A DNA stretch of 64,000 bases, from the NCBI RefSeq assembly GCF_002090055.1, contig NZ_BBRH01000007.1:62001-126000 (forward strand), given 5' to 3'. The notes below the pieces were generated by a model, which made no database searches, was not told the DNA's origin, and saw only the letters and a program-made list of their open reading frames with translations. The position numbers were made by a program, and so were the translations under genes. Source of the stretch: Demequina sp. NBRC 110051. GTDB taxonomy: Bacteria; Actinomycetota; Actinomycetes; Actinomycetales; Demequinaceae. This document shows positions 52,316-61,417 of this stretch, in pieces. Position 1 is the first letter of the stretch. Every line of letters starts with the position of its first letter.

Positions 52316-53781
52316 ACGAGCCCGCCCGCCGCGTGTCCGTCGTGGTCCTTATCCTCTTCCTCGCCCTCATGGCTGCCGCCTCGTGGATCCAGGTCGTCAA
52401 CGAGGAGAACCTCAGCCAGGACCCGCGCAACGTGCGCACCCTGTACCGCGAGTACGGCAACTTCCGTGGGCCGCTCGTGGTCGACGGCGAGTCCGTGGTG
52501 TGGTCGGCGCCGTCCAACGACTCCTTCAACTACCAGCGCACGTACGCCGACGGATCGCTCTACGCTGCCGCGACGGGCTTCTACTCGATTGTGTACGGGC
52601 GCTCCGGTTTGGAGCAGACCGAGAACGAGCTGCTGGGCGGCAGCGCCGACTCCCTGTTCTGGACGCGCCTGGGCAACCTGTTCTCCGGTGAGCAGCAGCA
52701 GGGCGCCTCGGTGGAACTCACGCTGAGCTCGACCCTCCAGCAGGTGGCCGCCGAGCAATTGGGTGACCAGCGCGGCGCCGTGGTGGCGCTGCAGCCCCAG
52801 ACGGGCGAGATCCTCGCGATGGTCACGAGCCCCACCTACGACCCCGCCCTGCTGGCCGGTCACGACTCCTCGGTGGTCAACGAGAACTATCAGTCGCTCC
52901 TGAACCAGGACGACGGGCCCCTCATCAACCGAGCCATCGCGGGCGACACCTACCCGCCGGGCTCCACGTTCAAGCTCATCGACGCGGCGGCGGCGCTCGA
53001 GGCGGGCTACGAGCCCGACACCGAGCTGTACGCCCCGACGGAGCTCGATCTTCCCGAGAGTTCAAACACGATCGGCAACTACGGCGGCGAGGCGTGCTCC
53101 GCTGACGACGCGATCACGCTCGAGGACGCGCTGCGCATCAGCTGCAACACCGCGTTCGCCGACTTGGGTATGACGTTGCAATGGGAGGTCATCGAGCGCA
53201 AGGCCGAGGCCTTCGGCTGGACGCAGAAGATCGAGATGCCGCTGTCGGTCACCGCCTCGCGCCTGCCCGAGGACCCCGACGAGGCGCAGACGGCGATGAG
53301 CGCCATCGGCCAATACGACGTGCGCTCCACACCGCTGCAGATGGCGATGGTCGCAGCCGCGATCGCGAACGACGGCACGCTCATGACGCCCTACCTTGTC
53401 GATTCGGTGCGCGCGCCCGACCTGCAGGTGATCGACGTCACCGAGCCCGAGGTCTTCTCCACCCCCATGACCCAGACGGATGCAAACACCCTGACGGACA
53501 TGATGGTGACCGTGGTGAATGACGGCACCGGACGCGCCGCGCGCATCGATGGCGTCGACGTCGCCGGTAAGACGGGCACAGCCGAGACCGGCCAGGGCAC
53601 CCCTCCCCACGCCTGGTTCGTGTCCTTCGCCCCCGCGGATGACCCGGTGGTGGCGGTCGCGGTGGTCGTCGAGAACGGCGGCTCTGTGGGCTCCGAGGCG
53701 ACCGGCGGCCAGGTCGCCGCCCCGATCGCGAAGGCCGTCATGCGCGAGGCCATCCGCCTGGACCAGGAGGGCGACCTATGA
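52312..53781 (+). CDS. pbpA: Class B penicillin-binding protein PbpA
   Basis: The 489-residue protein has one N-terminal membrane helix (about 8-25), an external pedestal domain and a transpeptidase domain. Active-site motifs are YPPGSTFKLI (Ser nucleophile, S-x-x-K, about 220), SCNTAF (S-x-N, about 276) and AGKTGTAE (K-T-G, about 419). It crosslinks peptidoglycan with the SEDS partner RodA and is the beta-lactam target of this pair. Overlaps of four bases on both sides tie it to rodA and pknA. Confidence 0.96.
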   Translation: MNEPARRVSVVVLILFLALMAAASWIQVVNEENLSQDPRNVRTLYREYGNFRGPLVVDGESVVWSAPSNDSFNYQRTYADGSLYAAATGFYSIVYGRSGLEQTENELLGGSADSLFWTRLGNLFSGEQQQGASVELTLSSTLQQVAAEQLGDQRGAVVALQPQTGEILAMVTSPTYDPALLAGHDSSVVNENYQSLLNQDDGPLINRAIAGDTYPPGSTFKLIDAAAALEAGYEPDTELYAPTELDLPESSNTIGNYGGEACSADDAITLEDALRISCNTAFADLGMTLQWEVIERKAEAFGWTQKIEMPLSVTASRLPEDPDEAQTAMSAIGQYDVRSTPLQMAMVAAAIANDGTLMTPYLVDSVRAPDLQVIDVTEPEVFSTPMTQTDANTLTDMMVTVVNDGTGRAARIDGVDVAGKTGTAETGQGTPPHAWFVSFAPADDPVVAVAVVVENGGSVGSEATGGQVAAPIAKAVMREAIRLDQEGDL

Positions 53782-54755
53782 CCCTTCACGCCGGCACCAC
53801 CCTGGGCGGCCGCTACGTGCTGCGTTCCCTGCTTGCCGTGGGCGGCATGGGCGAGGTGTGGCGCGGAGAGGACAGCGAACTGGACCGCCCCGTGGCGATC
53901 AAGGTGCTCAAGGAGCACGCCGCCGCCAACGAGACCTTTCTCAAGCGCTTCCACAACGAGGCGCGCAACGCCGCGGGCCTGTTGCACGACAACATCGCGC
54001 AGGTCTACGACTACGGCGACCACGACGACACCGCGTATTTGGTGATGGAGCTGGTCGAGGGCGAGTCGCTCGCGACCATCCTTGAGCGCGAGCGCACCCT
54101 CGCCGAGCCCCGCCTGGCCCACATCATGGTGGAGACCGCGCGCGGCCTGGCCGTCGCGCACGCCGCGGGCATCATGCACCGCGACATCAAGCCCGGAAAC
54201 CTGCTGGTGCGCGAGGGCGACCGTGTGAAGATCACCGACTTCGGCGTCTCGCGCTCGATGGACCAGACCACCCTCACCCAGACCGGCATGGTGATGGGCA
54301 CCGCCCAGTACCTCGCCCCCGAGATGGCGCTGGGCAAGCCGGCCACACCCGCCTCCGACCTCTACGCGCTGGGCATCATCGCCTACGAGGCCGTCAACGG
54401 AAAGCGCCCCTTCTCCGCCCCGGCCGCCGTCGACATCGCCATCGCGCACGTCAACGAGGCCGTGCCGCCTCTACCCGCGACGGTCTCGGCCCCCATGAAC
54501 GCGCTCATCATGGACCTGCTCGACAAGAACCCCAAGCGGCGCCCGCATGACGCCCGGGCGCTCATCGACCGCATCCGCAGCCTGCCGCTGAGCGAGGACG
54601 CCCCCCACGCGAGTACCGCGGACAACGCCAACCCGGCCACGGCATCGGCCCCCGAAACGGGCCGCACACGCTCGGGCTCGACGCGGCGCGCCATGCCCCC
54701 CTCCATCGCGCCGCGCTCGTACCGGCCGCGCCCCGACACCCCGAGGCGCCGATGA
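53778..54755 (+). CDS. pknA: PknA-type Ser/Thr protein kinase without a membrane helix
   Basis: ATG overlaps the pbpA stop, giving 325 residues. Kinase motifs: LAVGGMGEVWRGED (glycine loop), VAIKVLKEH, IMHRDIKPGNLL (about 137), ITDFGVSRS and GTAQYLAPEMA. Instead of the membrane helix and external part of mycobacterial PknA, the chain ends with about 50 disordered, Arg/Pro-rich residues including PATASA from the 16-mer repeat. So this copy looks cytosolic. It would phosphorylate the growth and division proteins of the operon, opposed by PstP. Confidence 0.92.
   Translation: MTLHAGTTLGGRYVLRSLLAVGGMGEVWRGEDSELDRPVAIKVLKEHAAANETFLKRFHNEARNAAGLLHDNIAQVYDYGDHDDTAYLVMELVEGESLATILERERTLAEPRLAHIMVETARGLAVAHAAGIMHRDIKPGNLLVREGDRVKITDFGVSRSMDQTTLTQTGMVMGTAQYLAPEMALGKPATPASDLYALGIIAYEAVNGKRPFSAPAAVDIAIAHVNEAVPPLPATVSAPMNALIMDLLDKNPKRRPHDARALIDRIRSLPLSEDAPHASTADNANPATASAPETGRTRSGSTRRAMPPSIAPRSYRPRPDTPRRR
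54635..54650 (-). repeat. 16-mer repeat (exact copy, reverse orientation) in the pknA tail
   Basis: GGCCACGGCATCGGCC on the coding strand, reading PATASA. Confidence 0.8.
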
Positions 54756-54843
54756 GCGCCACATCACGGAACGCTAACGGTCGCGTGCGACCTGGAACAA
54801 TGACCCACGACACGACGCACCTCGTGGAAGACTGAAGGACACC

Positions 54844-57135
54844 ATGAACGACGAAGCGAAGATCCTCGGCGGACGCTACGAGATCGGCGACCTCATCGGT
54901 CGTGGCGGCATGGCCGAGGTACACATCGGCTACGACACCCGGCTGGGTCGCACCGTCGCCATCAAGATCCTGCGCGCCGACCTCGCGCGCGACCCCTCGT
55001 TCCAGACGCGCTTCCGTCGCGAGGCCCAGGCGGCCGCGGGACTCAACCACCCCGCGATCGTCGCCGTCTACGACACCGGCGAGGACCACACCACCGGCAA
55101 CGACGGCAACCCGCAGGCCGTGCCGTACATCGTCATGGAGTACGTCGAAGGCCATACCGTGCGCGACATCCTCAAGGGTGACGTTGCCGCGCCCATCGAC
55201 GAGGCCGTCGAGATTTCCTCCGGCGTGCTGACCGCGCTCGACTACGCGCACCACGCCGGGCTGGTCCACCGCGACATCAAGCCCGCGAACGTCATGCTGA
55301 CCCCCACCGGTGCGGTCAAGGTCATGGACTTCGGCATCGCCAGGGCGCTGGCCGATGCCGGCAACACCATGACGCAGACGCAGGCCGTCGTCGGCACGGC
55401 TCAGTACCTCTCCCCCGAGCAGGCGCGCGGCGAGACCGTCGACGCCCGCTCCGACCTGTATTCCGTGGGCTGCCTGCTGTTCGAGCTGCTCACCGGCCGC
55501 CCGCCCTTTGTGGGCGACTCCCCCGTGTCTGTCGCCTACCAGCACGTGCGCGAGGAGGCTCCCGCGCCGTCTGCCTTCGCGGCCGACGTCCCCAAGGAGC
55601 TCGACCAGGTGGTGCTGCGCGCGCTCGCCAAGAACCGCGACCAGCGCTACGCGACCGCTCAGGAGTTCCTGGGCGACCTGCGCGCCGTCATGGGTGGCGG
55701 AGCGATCAGCGCGGCCACGGGAGCGATCCCGCTCGGCTCGGCAGGCTTCGGCGCCGGAGCGGCCGGCGTGGCCGCCGCGGGAGCTGCAGGTGCGGCCGCT
55801 GGAGCGGCCGCCGCCCAGGGTCTCACGCCCGAGGAGATCGCGGACCAGCCCACGCAGGCCATGCCCGCCACCGCGGCGGGTCCCGCCACGGGAGCCACCG
55901 AGGTCATGCAGCCGCAGGGCCAGGGCTGGGACTCCGTCATGGGCGCAGGCGCCGCTGGTGCCGCCGCGTCCTCCTACGGCTCCATCCCGCCGCCGCAGTC
56001 GGGTGGCGTGGCCACCGTGACCGGCGAGACCGACATCGCGGACGAGGACGAGGCGCGCCGCAAGAAGATCCTGTGGTGGTCGCTCGGCGGTGCCGCGGTG
56101 CTCGCGCTCATCCTGGTGATCTGGCTGCTGATGTCCGGCGGCGAGGACGAGCCCACCGAGGTCACCGTGACCGTGCCGAACATCGTCGGCATGGAGGAGG
56201 CCGAGGCCCGCGCCGAGCTCGAGGACCTGGGCTTTGTGGTCGAGACTCGCCAGGAGGCGAGTGCCGACATGGACGCGGGGCTCGTCACGCGTACCGACCC
56301 CGAGGTCGGCACCGACGTCACCTGGACGGCCGATGCTGCGGCTCAGGCATATGCGCTCGGCGCCTCGGGTACCGCGCTGGCGTCCGCGACGGAGGGCACG
56401 GACGACGCACGTGCGATCGTCATGTATGTCTCGTCTGGACCGGACGCCGTGGAGGTGCCGTCCGTGCGATCCATGACGCAGGCCGATGCGCGCCTCGCTA
56501 TCCAAGGCGCCGACCTGGTGGTGGGCGACGTGGTCATCGAGGACGACCCCGACCTTGACGAGGACCGCGTCATCAAGACCGATCCCGAAGAGGGCGAAGA
56601 GGTTCCCGCCGGCACCGAAGTGACGCTATACGTGTCCTCGGGCGAGGTGGAGCTTCCCGACCTCACCGGCATGACCGAGGACGAGGCCCGCAATACGCTC
56701 CAGGAGCTGGGCTTGTTCGCCTCCGTGACCGAGGTCGAGGACGAGTCCGTCGACGAGGGTACGGTGCTCGATCAGGACCCCAGCCCGGGCAAGGTCGAGC
56801 GCTCCTCGACCGTCGAGATCGAGGTCGCCACCGCGCCGTCGACCGTGGCCGTTCCCGATGTGACGGGTCGCTCTCAGGCGGACGCCGAGCGCGAGCTGGG
56901 CACCGCGGGGCTGACCTTCACCTACGGCTCGCCGCAGTACTCGGACGACATCCCCAACGGGTCGGTCATCTCGCAGAACCCCAACCCGGGCACCCAGGTG
57001 GCACCCGACACGACGGTCACCCTGGTGCTGTCGCAGGGCCCCGAGCCGGAGCCCGAGCCCACGGAAACGGAGACCGAGAACCCTGGACAGGGCCAAGGAC
57101 CTGACCCGGACCCGACCACCCCGCCGGCCGAGTGA
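54844..57135 (+). CDS. pknB: PknB: transmembrane Ser/Thr kinase with four PASTA repeats
   Basis: ATG at 54844 (GAAGGA upstream) gives 763 residues. The kinase domain is at 1-275 (IGRGGMAEVHIGYD, VAIKILRADLARDPSF, LVHRDIKPANVML, VMDFGIARAL, GTAQYLSPEQARG). An Ala/Gly-rich juxtamembrane segment (about 280-395), a membrane helix (about 410-430) and four extracellular PASTA repeats follow (VPNIVGMEEAEARAEL, VPSVRSMTQADARLAI, LPDLTGMTEDEARNTL, VPDVTGRSQADAEREL). A Pro/Glu-rich tail ends the chain. PASTA repeats bind muropeptide or lipid II and cluster the kinase at growth sites. The first repeat carries an insertion of about 30 residues (TADAAAQAYALGASGTALAS). An 88-bp gap separates it from pknA. 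Confidence 0.96.
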   Translation: MNDEAKILGGRYEIGDLIGRGGMAEVHIGYDTRLGRTVAIKILRADLARDPSFQTRFRREAQAAAGLNHPAIVAVYDTGEDHTTGNDGNPQAVPYIVMEYVEGHTVRDILKGDVAAPIDEAVEISSGVLTALDYAHHAGLVHRDIKPANVMLTPTGAVKVMDFGIARALADAGNTMTQTQAVVGTAQYLSPEQARGETVDARSDLYSVGCLLFELLTGRPPFVGDSPVSVAYQHVREEAPAPSAFAADVPKELDQVVLRALAKNRDQRYATAQEFLGDLRAVMGGGAISAATGAIPLGSAGFGAGAAGVAAAGAAGAAAGAAAAQGLTPEEIADQPTQAMPATAAGPATGATEVMQPQGQGWDSVMGAGAAGAAASSYGSIPPPQSGGVATVTGETDIADEDEARRKKILWWSLGGAAVLALILVIWLLMSGGEDEPTEVTVTVPNIVGMEEAEARAELEDLGFVVETRQEASADMDAGLVTRTDPEVGTDVTWTADAAAQAYALGASGTALASATEGTDDARAIVMYVSSGPDAVEVPSVRSMTQADARLAIQGADLVVGDVVIEDDPDLDEDRVIKTDPEEGEEVPAGTEVTLYVSSGEVELPDLTGMTEDEARNTLQELGLFASVTEVEDESVDEGTVLDQDPSPGKVERSSTVEIEVATAPSTVAVPDVTGRSQADAERELGTAGLTFTYGSPQYSDDIPNGSVISQNPNPGTQVAPDTTVTLVLSQGPEPEPEPTETETENPGQGQGPDPDPTTPPAE

Positions 57136-57207
57136 TGGGCGACGCGGCGCGGTGTGATCGGTGCCGCGTCGGCACGTCTCCATGTGGCGGGAATAACCCT
57201 CCCTTGA

Positions 57208-57223
57208 CCGGGGTTTGACCCGG
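57208..57223. promoter_or_regulatory. Possible operator before the carotenoid operon
   Basis: CCGGG and CCCGG are inverted around GTTTGA, ending five bases before the crtE ATG. The 92-bp gap between pknB and crtE otherwise shows only a GGAATAACC stretch; no confident promoter. Confidence 0.25.
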
Positions 57224-57227
57224 CACC

Positions 57228-58310
57228 ATGACGACATCGCTCACCGCTGAGGCCCTTGGCTCGTCCGTCGACGAGTTCCTCCCGCGCGTGCACGCGGCAC
57301 TGCACGCGCACGTGCGCACGGCGCGCGATGGCATGCCTGTCGCGGCCCCAGACTATGCTCGCCTGTGGGATCACCTGGGGGCGCAGTTTCAGGGCGGAAA
57401 GAACCTCCGTCCCGCGCTCACCCTCGCCGCGTACCTGGGCCTGGGTGGGGACGAGCCCGATGCGGTGGTGCCGGTGGCTGCCGCCATGGAGATGCTCCAC
57501 ACGGCCATGCTGGTGCACGACGACATCCTCGATCATGACGAGGTGCGCCGCGGCCGGCCCAACATCGCCGGCCTTCGTCGCGATGAGCTCCGCGGCATGG
57601 GGGCGCCGTCAGAGAAGATCGACGACCAGGTGATGGCGGCCGCCCTGTTGGGCGGTGACCTCGCGCTGTCGAGCGCCTACGACCTCATCATCACCTCGAC
57701 CCTGCCGGCCCACCACCGCATCGCCTGCCTGGACCTCGTCACGCGCGCGATTCGCTCGACCATCGCCGGGGAGCTCCTCGACGTCTATGGCGACCTCGAT
57801 CCTCTCGAGCAGTCCGATCCCCTGCTGGTGTCCGCCCTCAAGACGGCCTGGTACTCGTGCGTGGTGCCGCTCCTGGCCGGCGCGCGCCTGGCCGGCGCCG
57901 ACCCGACGATGATGGCTCACCTCGAGCGCCTGGGCCTTGCCCTGGGGGTGTCCTTCCAGCTCATCGACGACGACCTGGGTGTGTTCGGCGATCCCCTGGT
58001 CACGGGCAAGTCGCGCCTCACGGACCTGCGCGCAGGAAAGCGCACCGAGATGATGCGGCTTGCATGGGAGAAGACCGACGCCGCCGGGCGCGCCACCCTT
58101 GCCCGTCACCTGGGTGACCCCCACCTATCGGAGGAGGGAGCGGCCGCCGTTCGCGAGGTGCTCGAGTCCTCCGGTGCCCGCCAAGCGGCCCTACGCCTGG
58201 CCCGTATGCGCGCCAAGGAGGCCTCCCGCATCGCGGCCGAGCGCATCCCCGCTCCCCTCAGCGGCCACCTGGTGACGTTCATCGCCTCCTTGCAGGAGAG
58301 GGCGTCGTGA
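57228..58310 (+). CDS. crtE: Geranylgeranyl diphosphate synthase (polyprenyl synthetase)
   Basis: The 360-residue all-helical isoprenyl diphosphate synthase has both Asp-rich motifs: MLVHDDILDHDEVRRGRPN (about 95-113) and FQLIDDDLGVFGDP (about 240-253). QFQGGKNLRPAL supplies the upstream Lys/Arg. It condenses isopentenyl units to the C20 precursor of phytoene. As the first gene of the carotenoid operon it most likely makes geranylgeranyl diphosphate, though chain length cannot be read with certainty. It overlaps crtB by four bases (GTGA). Confidence 0.9.
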   Translation: MTTSLTAEALGSSVDEFLPRVHAALHAHVRTARDGMPVAAPDYARLWDHLGAQFQGGKNLRPALTLAAYLGLGGDEPDAVVPVAAAMEMLHTAMLVHDDILDHDEVRRGRPNIAGLRRDELRGMGAPSEKIDDQVMAAALLGGDLALSSAYDLIITSTLPAHHRIACLDLVTRAIRSTIAGELLDVYGDLDPLEQSDPLLVSALKTAWYSCVVPLLAGARLAGADPTMMAHLERLGLALGVSFQLIDDDLGVFGDPLVTGKSRLTDLRAGKRTEMMRLAWEKTDAAGRATLARHLGDPHLSEEGAAAVREVLESSGARQAALRLARMRAKEASRIAAERIPAPLSGHLVTFIASLQERAS

Positions 58311-59182
58311 GCGCTGCGCGCCGCGCGGTCCACCACGACAACGAGACCTCGCTGGCACTCTTCGACGAGGCGGCTGCGGCGGCGGCCGCGCAGGTGATCT
58401 CGCGATACTCGACCAGCTTTGGCCTGGGTGCCCGGCTCCTGCCCCGCGCGATGCGTGGACACATCGCCTCGATCTACGCCATGGTGCGCATCGCCGACGA
58501 GATCGTCGACACCTACCGCGGCGAGGACGCCGGCGAGGTGCTCGACGCGTTCGAGGCGCAGGTCCTCCGCGCCATGGACGGCGGCTTCTCCGCCGATGTC
58601 GTGGCACATGCCTTCGGGGCGACCGCCAGGGCTGTGGGGATCGGCCGCGACCTCACCGATCCGTTCTTTGCGTCGATGCGGATGGACCTCACCCGCACCG
58701 AGCATGATGCCGCGTCCTTCGCGACCTACATCTACGGCTCCGCCGAGGTGGTCGGCGAGATGTGCCTGGCCGTCTTCATGAACGTCTCCACGGGGCCCGC
58801 GCCCGTCGACGAGTCCTTGCGCGCCGGCGCGCGGCGCCTGGGCGCCGCTTACCAGAAGGTGAACTTCCTGCGCGATATGGCGTCCGATGCCGACGAACGC
58901 GGCCGTACCTACTTCCCCGGCATCTCCCTCGACACCCTCACCGACGCGGACGTCGTGGCGCTGGTCGCCGACTGCCGCGCCGACCTCGAGGCCGCTCGGG
59001 TCACCATGCCACGCCTGCCCCACGGCGCCCGCCGCGCCGTCGAGGTCACCGCGGACATCTACGACGAGCTCCTCACGCGCATCGAGGCCACGGACGCCCG
59101 CTCTCTCGCCACCACGCGCGTGCGGGTTCCCGGACCGCGCAAGGCCCAGATCGCCCTACGCCGACTGACGGGGCGCGCATGA
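58307..59182 (+). CDS. crtB: Phytoene synthase
   Basis: The GTG start overlaps crtE. The 291-residue protein carries the squalene/phytoene synthase motifs: YSTSFGLGARLLP (about 28), the first Asp-rich MVRIADEIVDTYRGED (about 60-75), and the second NFLRDMASDADERGRTYFP (about 183-201). It joins two geranylgeranyl diphosphates into phytoene. Overlaps with crtE and crtI indicate coupled translation. Confidence 0.93.
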   Translation: MSAARRAVHHDNETSLALFDEAAAAAAAQVISRYSTSFGLGARLLPRAMRGHIASIYAMVRIADEIVDTYRGEDAGEVLDAFEAQVLRAMDGGFSADVVAHAFGATARAVGIGRDLTDPFFASMRMDLTRTEHDAASFATYIYGSAEVVGEMCLAVFMNVSTGPAPVDESLRAGARRLGAAYQKVNFLRDMASDADERGRTYFPGISLDTLTDADVVALVADCRADLEAARVTMPRLPHGARRAVEVTADIYDELLTRIEATDARSLATTRVRVPGPRKAQIALRRLTGRA

Positions 59183-60810
59183 GCGGCCACGTCGTCGTCA
59201 TCGGCGGCGGCGTCGCCGGACTCGCGAGCGCGGCCTTGCTGGCCCGCGGCGGAGCCGAGGTCACGCTGCTGGAGCGTCACGACCAGGTGGGCGGGCGCGC
59301 CGGCAGGCTCGAGATCGACGGATTCACCTTCGACACCGGTCCCTCTTGGTACTTGATGCAGGAGGCCTTCGAGCACTACTTCGCGCTCCTCGGTCGCGAC
59401 GTGAACGCCGAGCTCGACCTCATTGACCTCGACCCGCGCTATCGGGTCTATTTCGACAACGGCGCCGGGCCCGCGCGCCGCCTCGACGTCACCGCCGACC
59501 CGGAGGCCAACTGGGCGGCGTTCAACGCCATGAGCCCGGGCGATGGGGACGCCATTCGCGACTATGCCGCGACCGCGGGCGACCGCTACCGGCTCGCCCT
59601 CGACCGCTTCCTGTACACGACCTATGAGCGCCCCGACCGCGCCGTCGACGCGGCGACCCTGAGGCGCCTGCCGGAGCTCGCGGGGCTGCTTACCCGCTCC
59701 CTCGGCTCGGCCATCGGCTCCAAGGTCGCCGACGAGCGGTTGCGTCAGCTCCTGGGCTTCCATGCGGTGTTCCTGGGCTCCGCACCCGACCGTCTCCCGT
59801 CGCTGTTCTCGCTGATGAGTCACATGGACCTCGTCGAGGGCGTGCGCTACCCCCGCGGCGGTCTGTATGCCGTCATCCAGGCCCTCGCGGGCGCCGCAGA
59901 TGCCGAGGGCGTGCGCATCCGTACGGGCGCCGACGTCACTCGCATCATGGTCGAGCGCGGCCGCGCCACGGGCGTGGTGTTGTCCTCGGGCGAGACTATC
60001 CTGGCCGATGCGGTGGTCTCCGGCGCGGACATGCACCACACCGAGACCAGGCTGCTGGAGCGCCCCTTCCAGACGCGGCCGGAGTCGTCATGGAAGCGCA
60101 TGCGTCCCGGCGTCAGCGCCCTCCTGGTGCTCGCGGGTGTCGAGGGTGAGCTTCCGGAACTCGAGCACCACACGCTGCTCTTCACCCGCGACTGGGACGC
60201 GAATTTCCGCGCCATCATGGACGACCTCACGGTTCCCCACCCGGCGTCCATCTACGTCTCACGCACCTCCGCGACCGACTCCACCACCGCGCCCGAGGGC
60301 CACGAGAACCTCGTGATGCTGGTGCCCTTCCCCGCGGATCCGGCGCTCGGAGGCTCCGCCGCCTCGCGTGCGGCGCTAAACGCGCACATCGGCCGCTACC
60401 TGGACCAGGTGGGCACGTGGGCGTCGATCCCCGACCTGCGAAACCGCACCTCTGTGAAGAAGGTCCTCACTCCGCACCACTTCGCGACCGAGCTGCACGC
60501 CTGGCGCGGCGGCGCGCTGGGCCTCGAGCACTCGCTAGGCCAGTCCGCGATGTTCCGCCCCTCCAACGTGTCGGGCAAGGTCGGCAATTTGCTGTACGCG
60601 GGTGCCTCGACCGCGCCCGGCATCGGCGTGCCCATCTGCCTGATCTCCGCCGAGCTGGTCGCCAAGCGACTGCTCGGTGACACGGGCGTATCCCCGCTGC
60701 CGGCGCCGGTGCCACCCGGCTTCCTCGCGCGATCAAAGCGGGCCGATGCGCTGGGTCGCCTCTCCCGTTCGCTCGGCTCGGGTGTCTCTTCGCCGGAGAC
60801 GACCCGGTGA
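59179..60810 (+). CDS. crtI: Phytoene desaturase
   Basis: ATG at 59179 overlaps crtB, giving 543 residues. The FAD-binding start is VVVIGGGVAGLASAALLARGGAEVTLLERHDQVGGRAGR (residues 4-42). FTFDTGPSWYLM follows, and the carotenoid oxidase signature near the end is NLLYAGASTAPGIGVPICLISAELVAKRLL (about 470-500). It introduces the double bonds that turn phytoene into lycopene. The last 40 residues (after LLGDTG) are a non-conserved tail encoding RADALGR at a copy of the 9-mer motif. Confidence 0.94.
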   Translation: MSGHVVVIGGGVAGLASAALLARGGAEVTLLERHDQVGGRAGRLEIDGFTFDTGPSWYLMQEAFEHYFALLGRDVNAELDLIDLDPRYRVYFDNGAGPARRLDVTADPEANWAAFNAMSPGDGDAIRDYAATAGDRYRLALDRFLYTTYERPDRAVDAATLRRLPELAGLLTRSLGSAIGSKVADERLRQLLGFHAVFLGSAPDRLPSLFSLMSHMDLVEGVRYPRGGLYAVIQALAGAADAEGVRIRTGADVTRIMVERGRATGVVLSSGETILADAVVSGADMHHTETRLLERPFQTRPESSWKRMRPGVSALLVLAGVEGELPELEHHTLLFTRDWDANFRAIMDDLTVPHPASIYVSRTSATDSTTAPEGHENLVMLVPFPADPALGGSAASRAALNAHIGRYLDQVGTWASIPDLRNRTSVKKVLTPHHFATELHAWRGGALGLEHSLGQSAMFRPSNVSGKVGNLLYAGASTAPGIGVPICLISAELVAKRLLGDTGVSPLPAPVPPGFLARSKRADALGRLSRSLGSGVSSPETTR

Positions 60811-61124
60811 CGTCCTGGCTGTACCTTACGGCGCTGCTGATCAGCATCGGCGGGCTAGGGGTGCTGGACTGGCGCTACCGCGTCGCGCTGTTTGCCGATG
60901 CCAGGCGCACCGTGCTGACGATCACGATCGCCGTCGCGTTCTTCCTGGTGTGGGACCTGATCGGCACGGGACTGGGGATCTTCTTCATCGGCGACGGGCC
61001 CTACCAGTCCGGCATCGTGATCGCGCCCGAGGTGCCCCTCGAGGAGGTCTTCTTCCTCGTCTTGCTCACCTATCAGACGCTCCTGCTGTGGCGCGCCTTC
61101 TCCCGCCGCCGGGAGGCCGCATGA
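60807..61124 (+). CDS. crtYe: Lycopene cyclase subunit (heterodimeric, C50-type)
   Basis: The GTG start overlaps crtI, giving 105 residues with three membrane helices. The LDWRYRVALFADARR segment and PLEEVFFLVLLTYQT (about 75-90) are hallmarks of the small CrtYc/CrtYe-type lycopene cyclase domain. Two such subunits form the membrane enzyme that cyclises the ends of C50 (or C40) carotenoids. The partner is encoded next with a four-base overlap. The ring type (epsilon, beta or gamma) cannot be told from sequence by eye. Confidence 0.88.
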   Translation: MTSWLYLTALLISIGGLGVLDWRYRVALFADARRTVLTITIAVAFFLVWDLIGTGLGIFFIGDGPYQSGIVIAPEVPLEEVFFLVLLTYQTLLLWRAFSRRREAA

Positions 61125-61417
61125 CCTACGTGCTGCTCTCCGTCGCCGTGCTGGCCGTCCTCGCGGTCGGGTGCGTGCCCGTGCTGAGGCGACTACCGCA
61201 TCGGCCGCTGGTAGTCACGGCTCTGGTACTGCTGACGCTCACGGTGATCTTCGACAACGTCATCGTGGGCCTCGACATCGTGGGATACGACGAGTCGCTG
61301 ATTTGGGGAGTGCGGATGCCGATCGCCCCCATCGAGGACCTCGCGTACGCGGTGGGCGCGGTGCTGCTGGTGCCCACCCTGTGGGAGCTGCTGGGACGAC
61401 GGGAGACTGAGTCGTGA
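61121..61417 (+). CDS. crtYf: Second lycopene cyclase subunit (heterodimeric, C50-type)
   Basis: ATG at 61121 overlaps the previous stop. The 98-residue protein has three membrane helices, with FDNVIVGLDIVGYDESLIWGVRMPIAPIEDLAYAV (about 44-78), the conserved PIEDL motif of the partner subunit. It works only together with the preceding subunit. It overlaps the crtEb start by four bases. Confidence 0.88.
   Translation: MTYVLLSVAVLAVLAVGCVPVLRRLPHRPLVVTALVLLTLTVIFDNVIVGLDIVGYDESLIWGVRMPIAPIEDLAYAVGAVLLVPTLWELLGRRETES

Noticed and set aside
54562-56505. Long minus-strand open frame opposite pknA-pknB
   Set aside because: No domain signal and full overlap with well-supported kinase genes.
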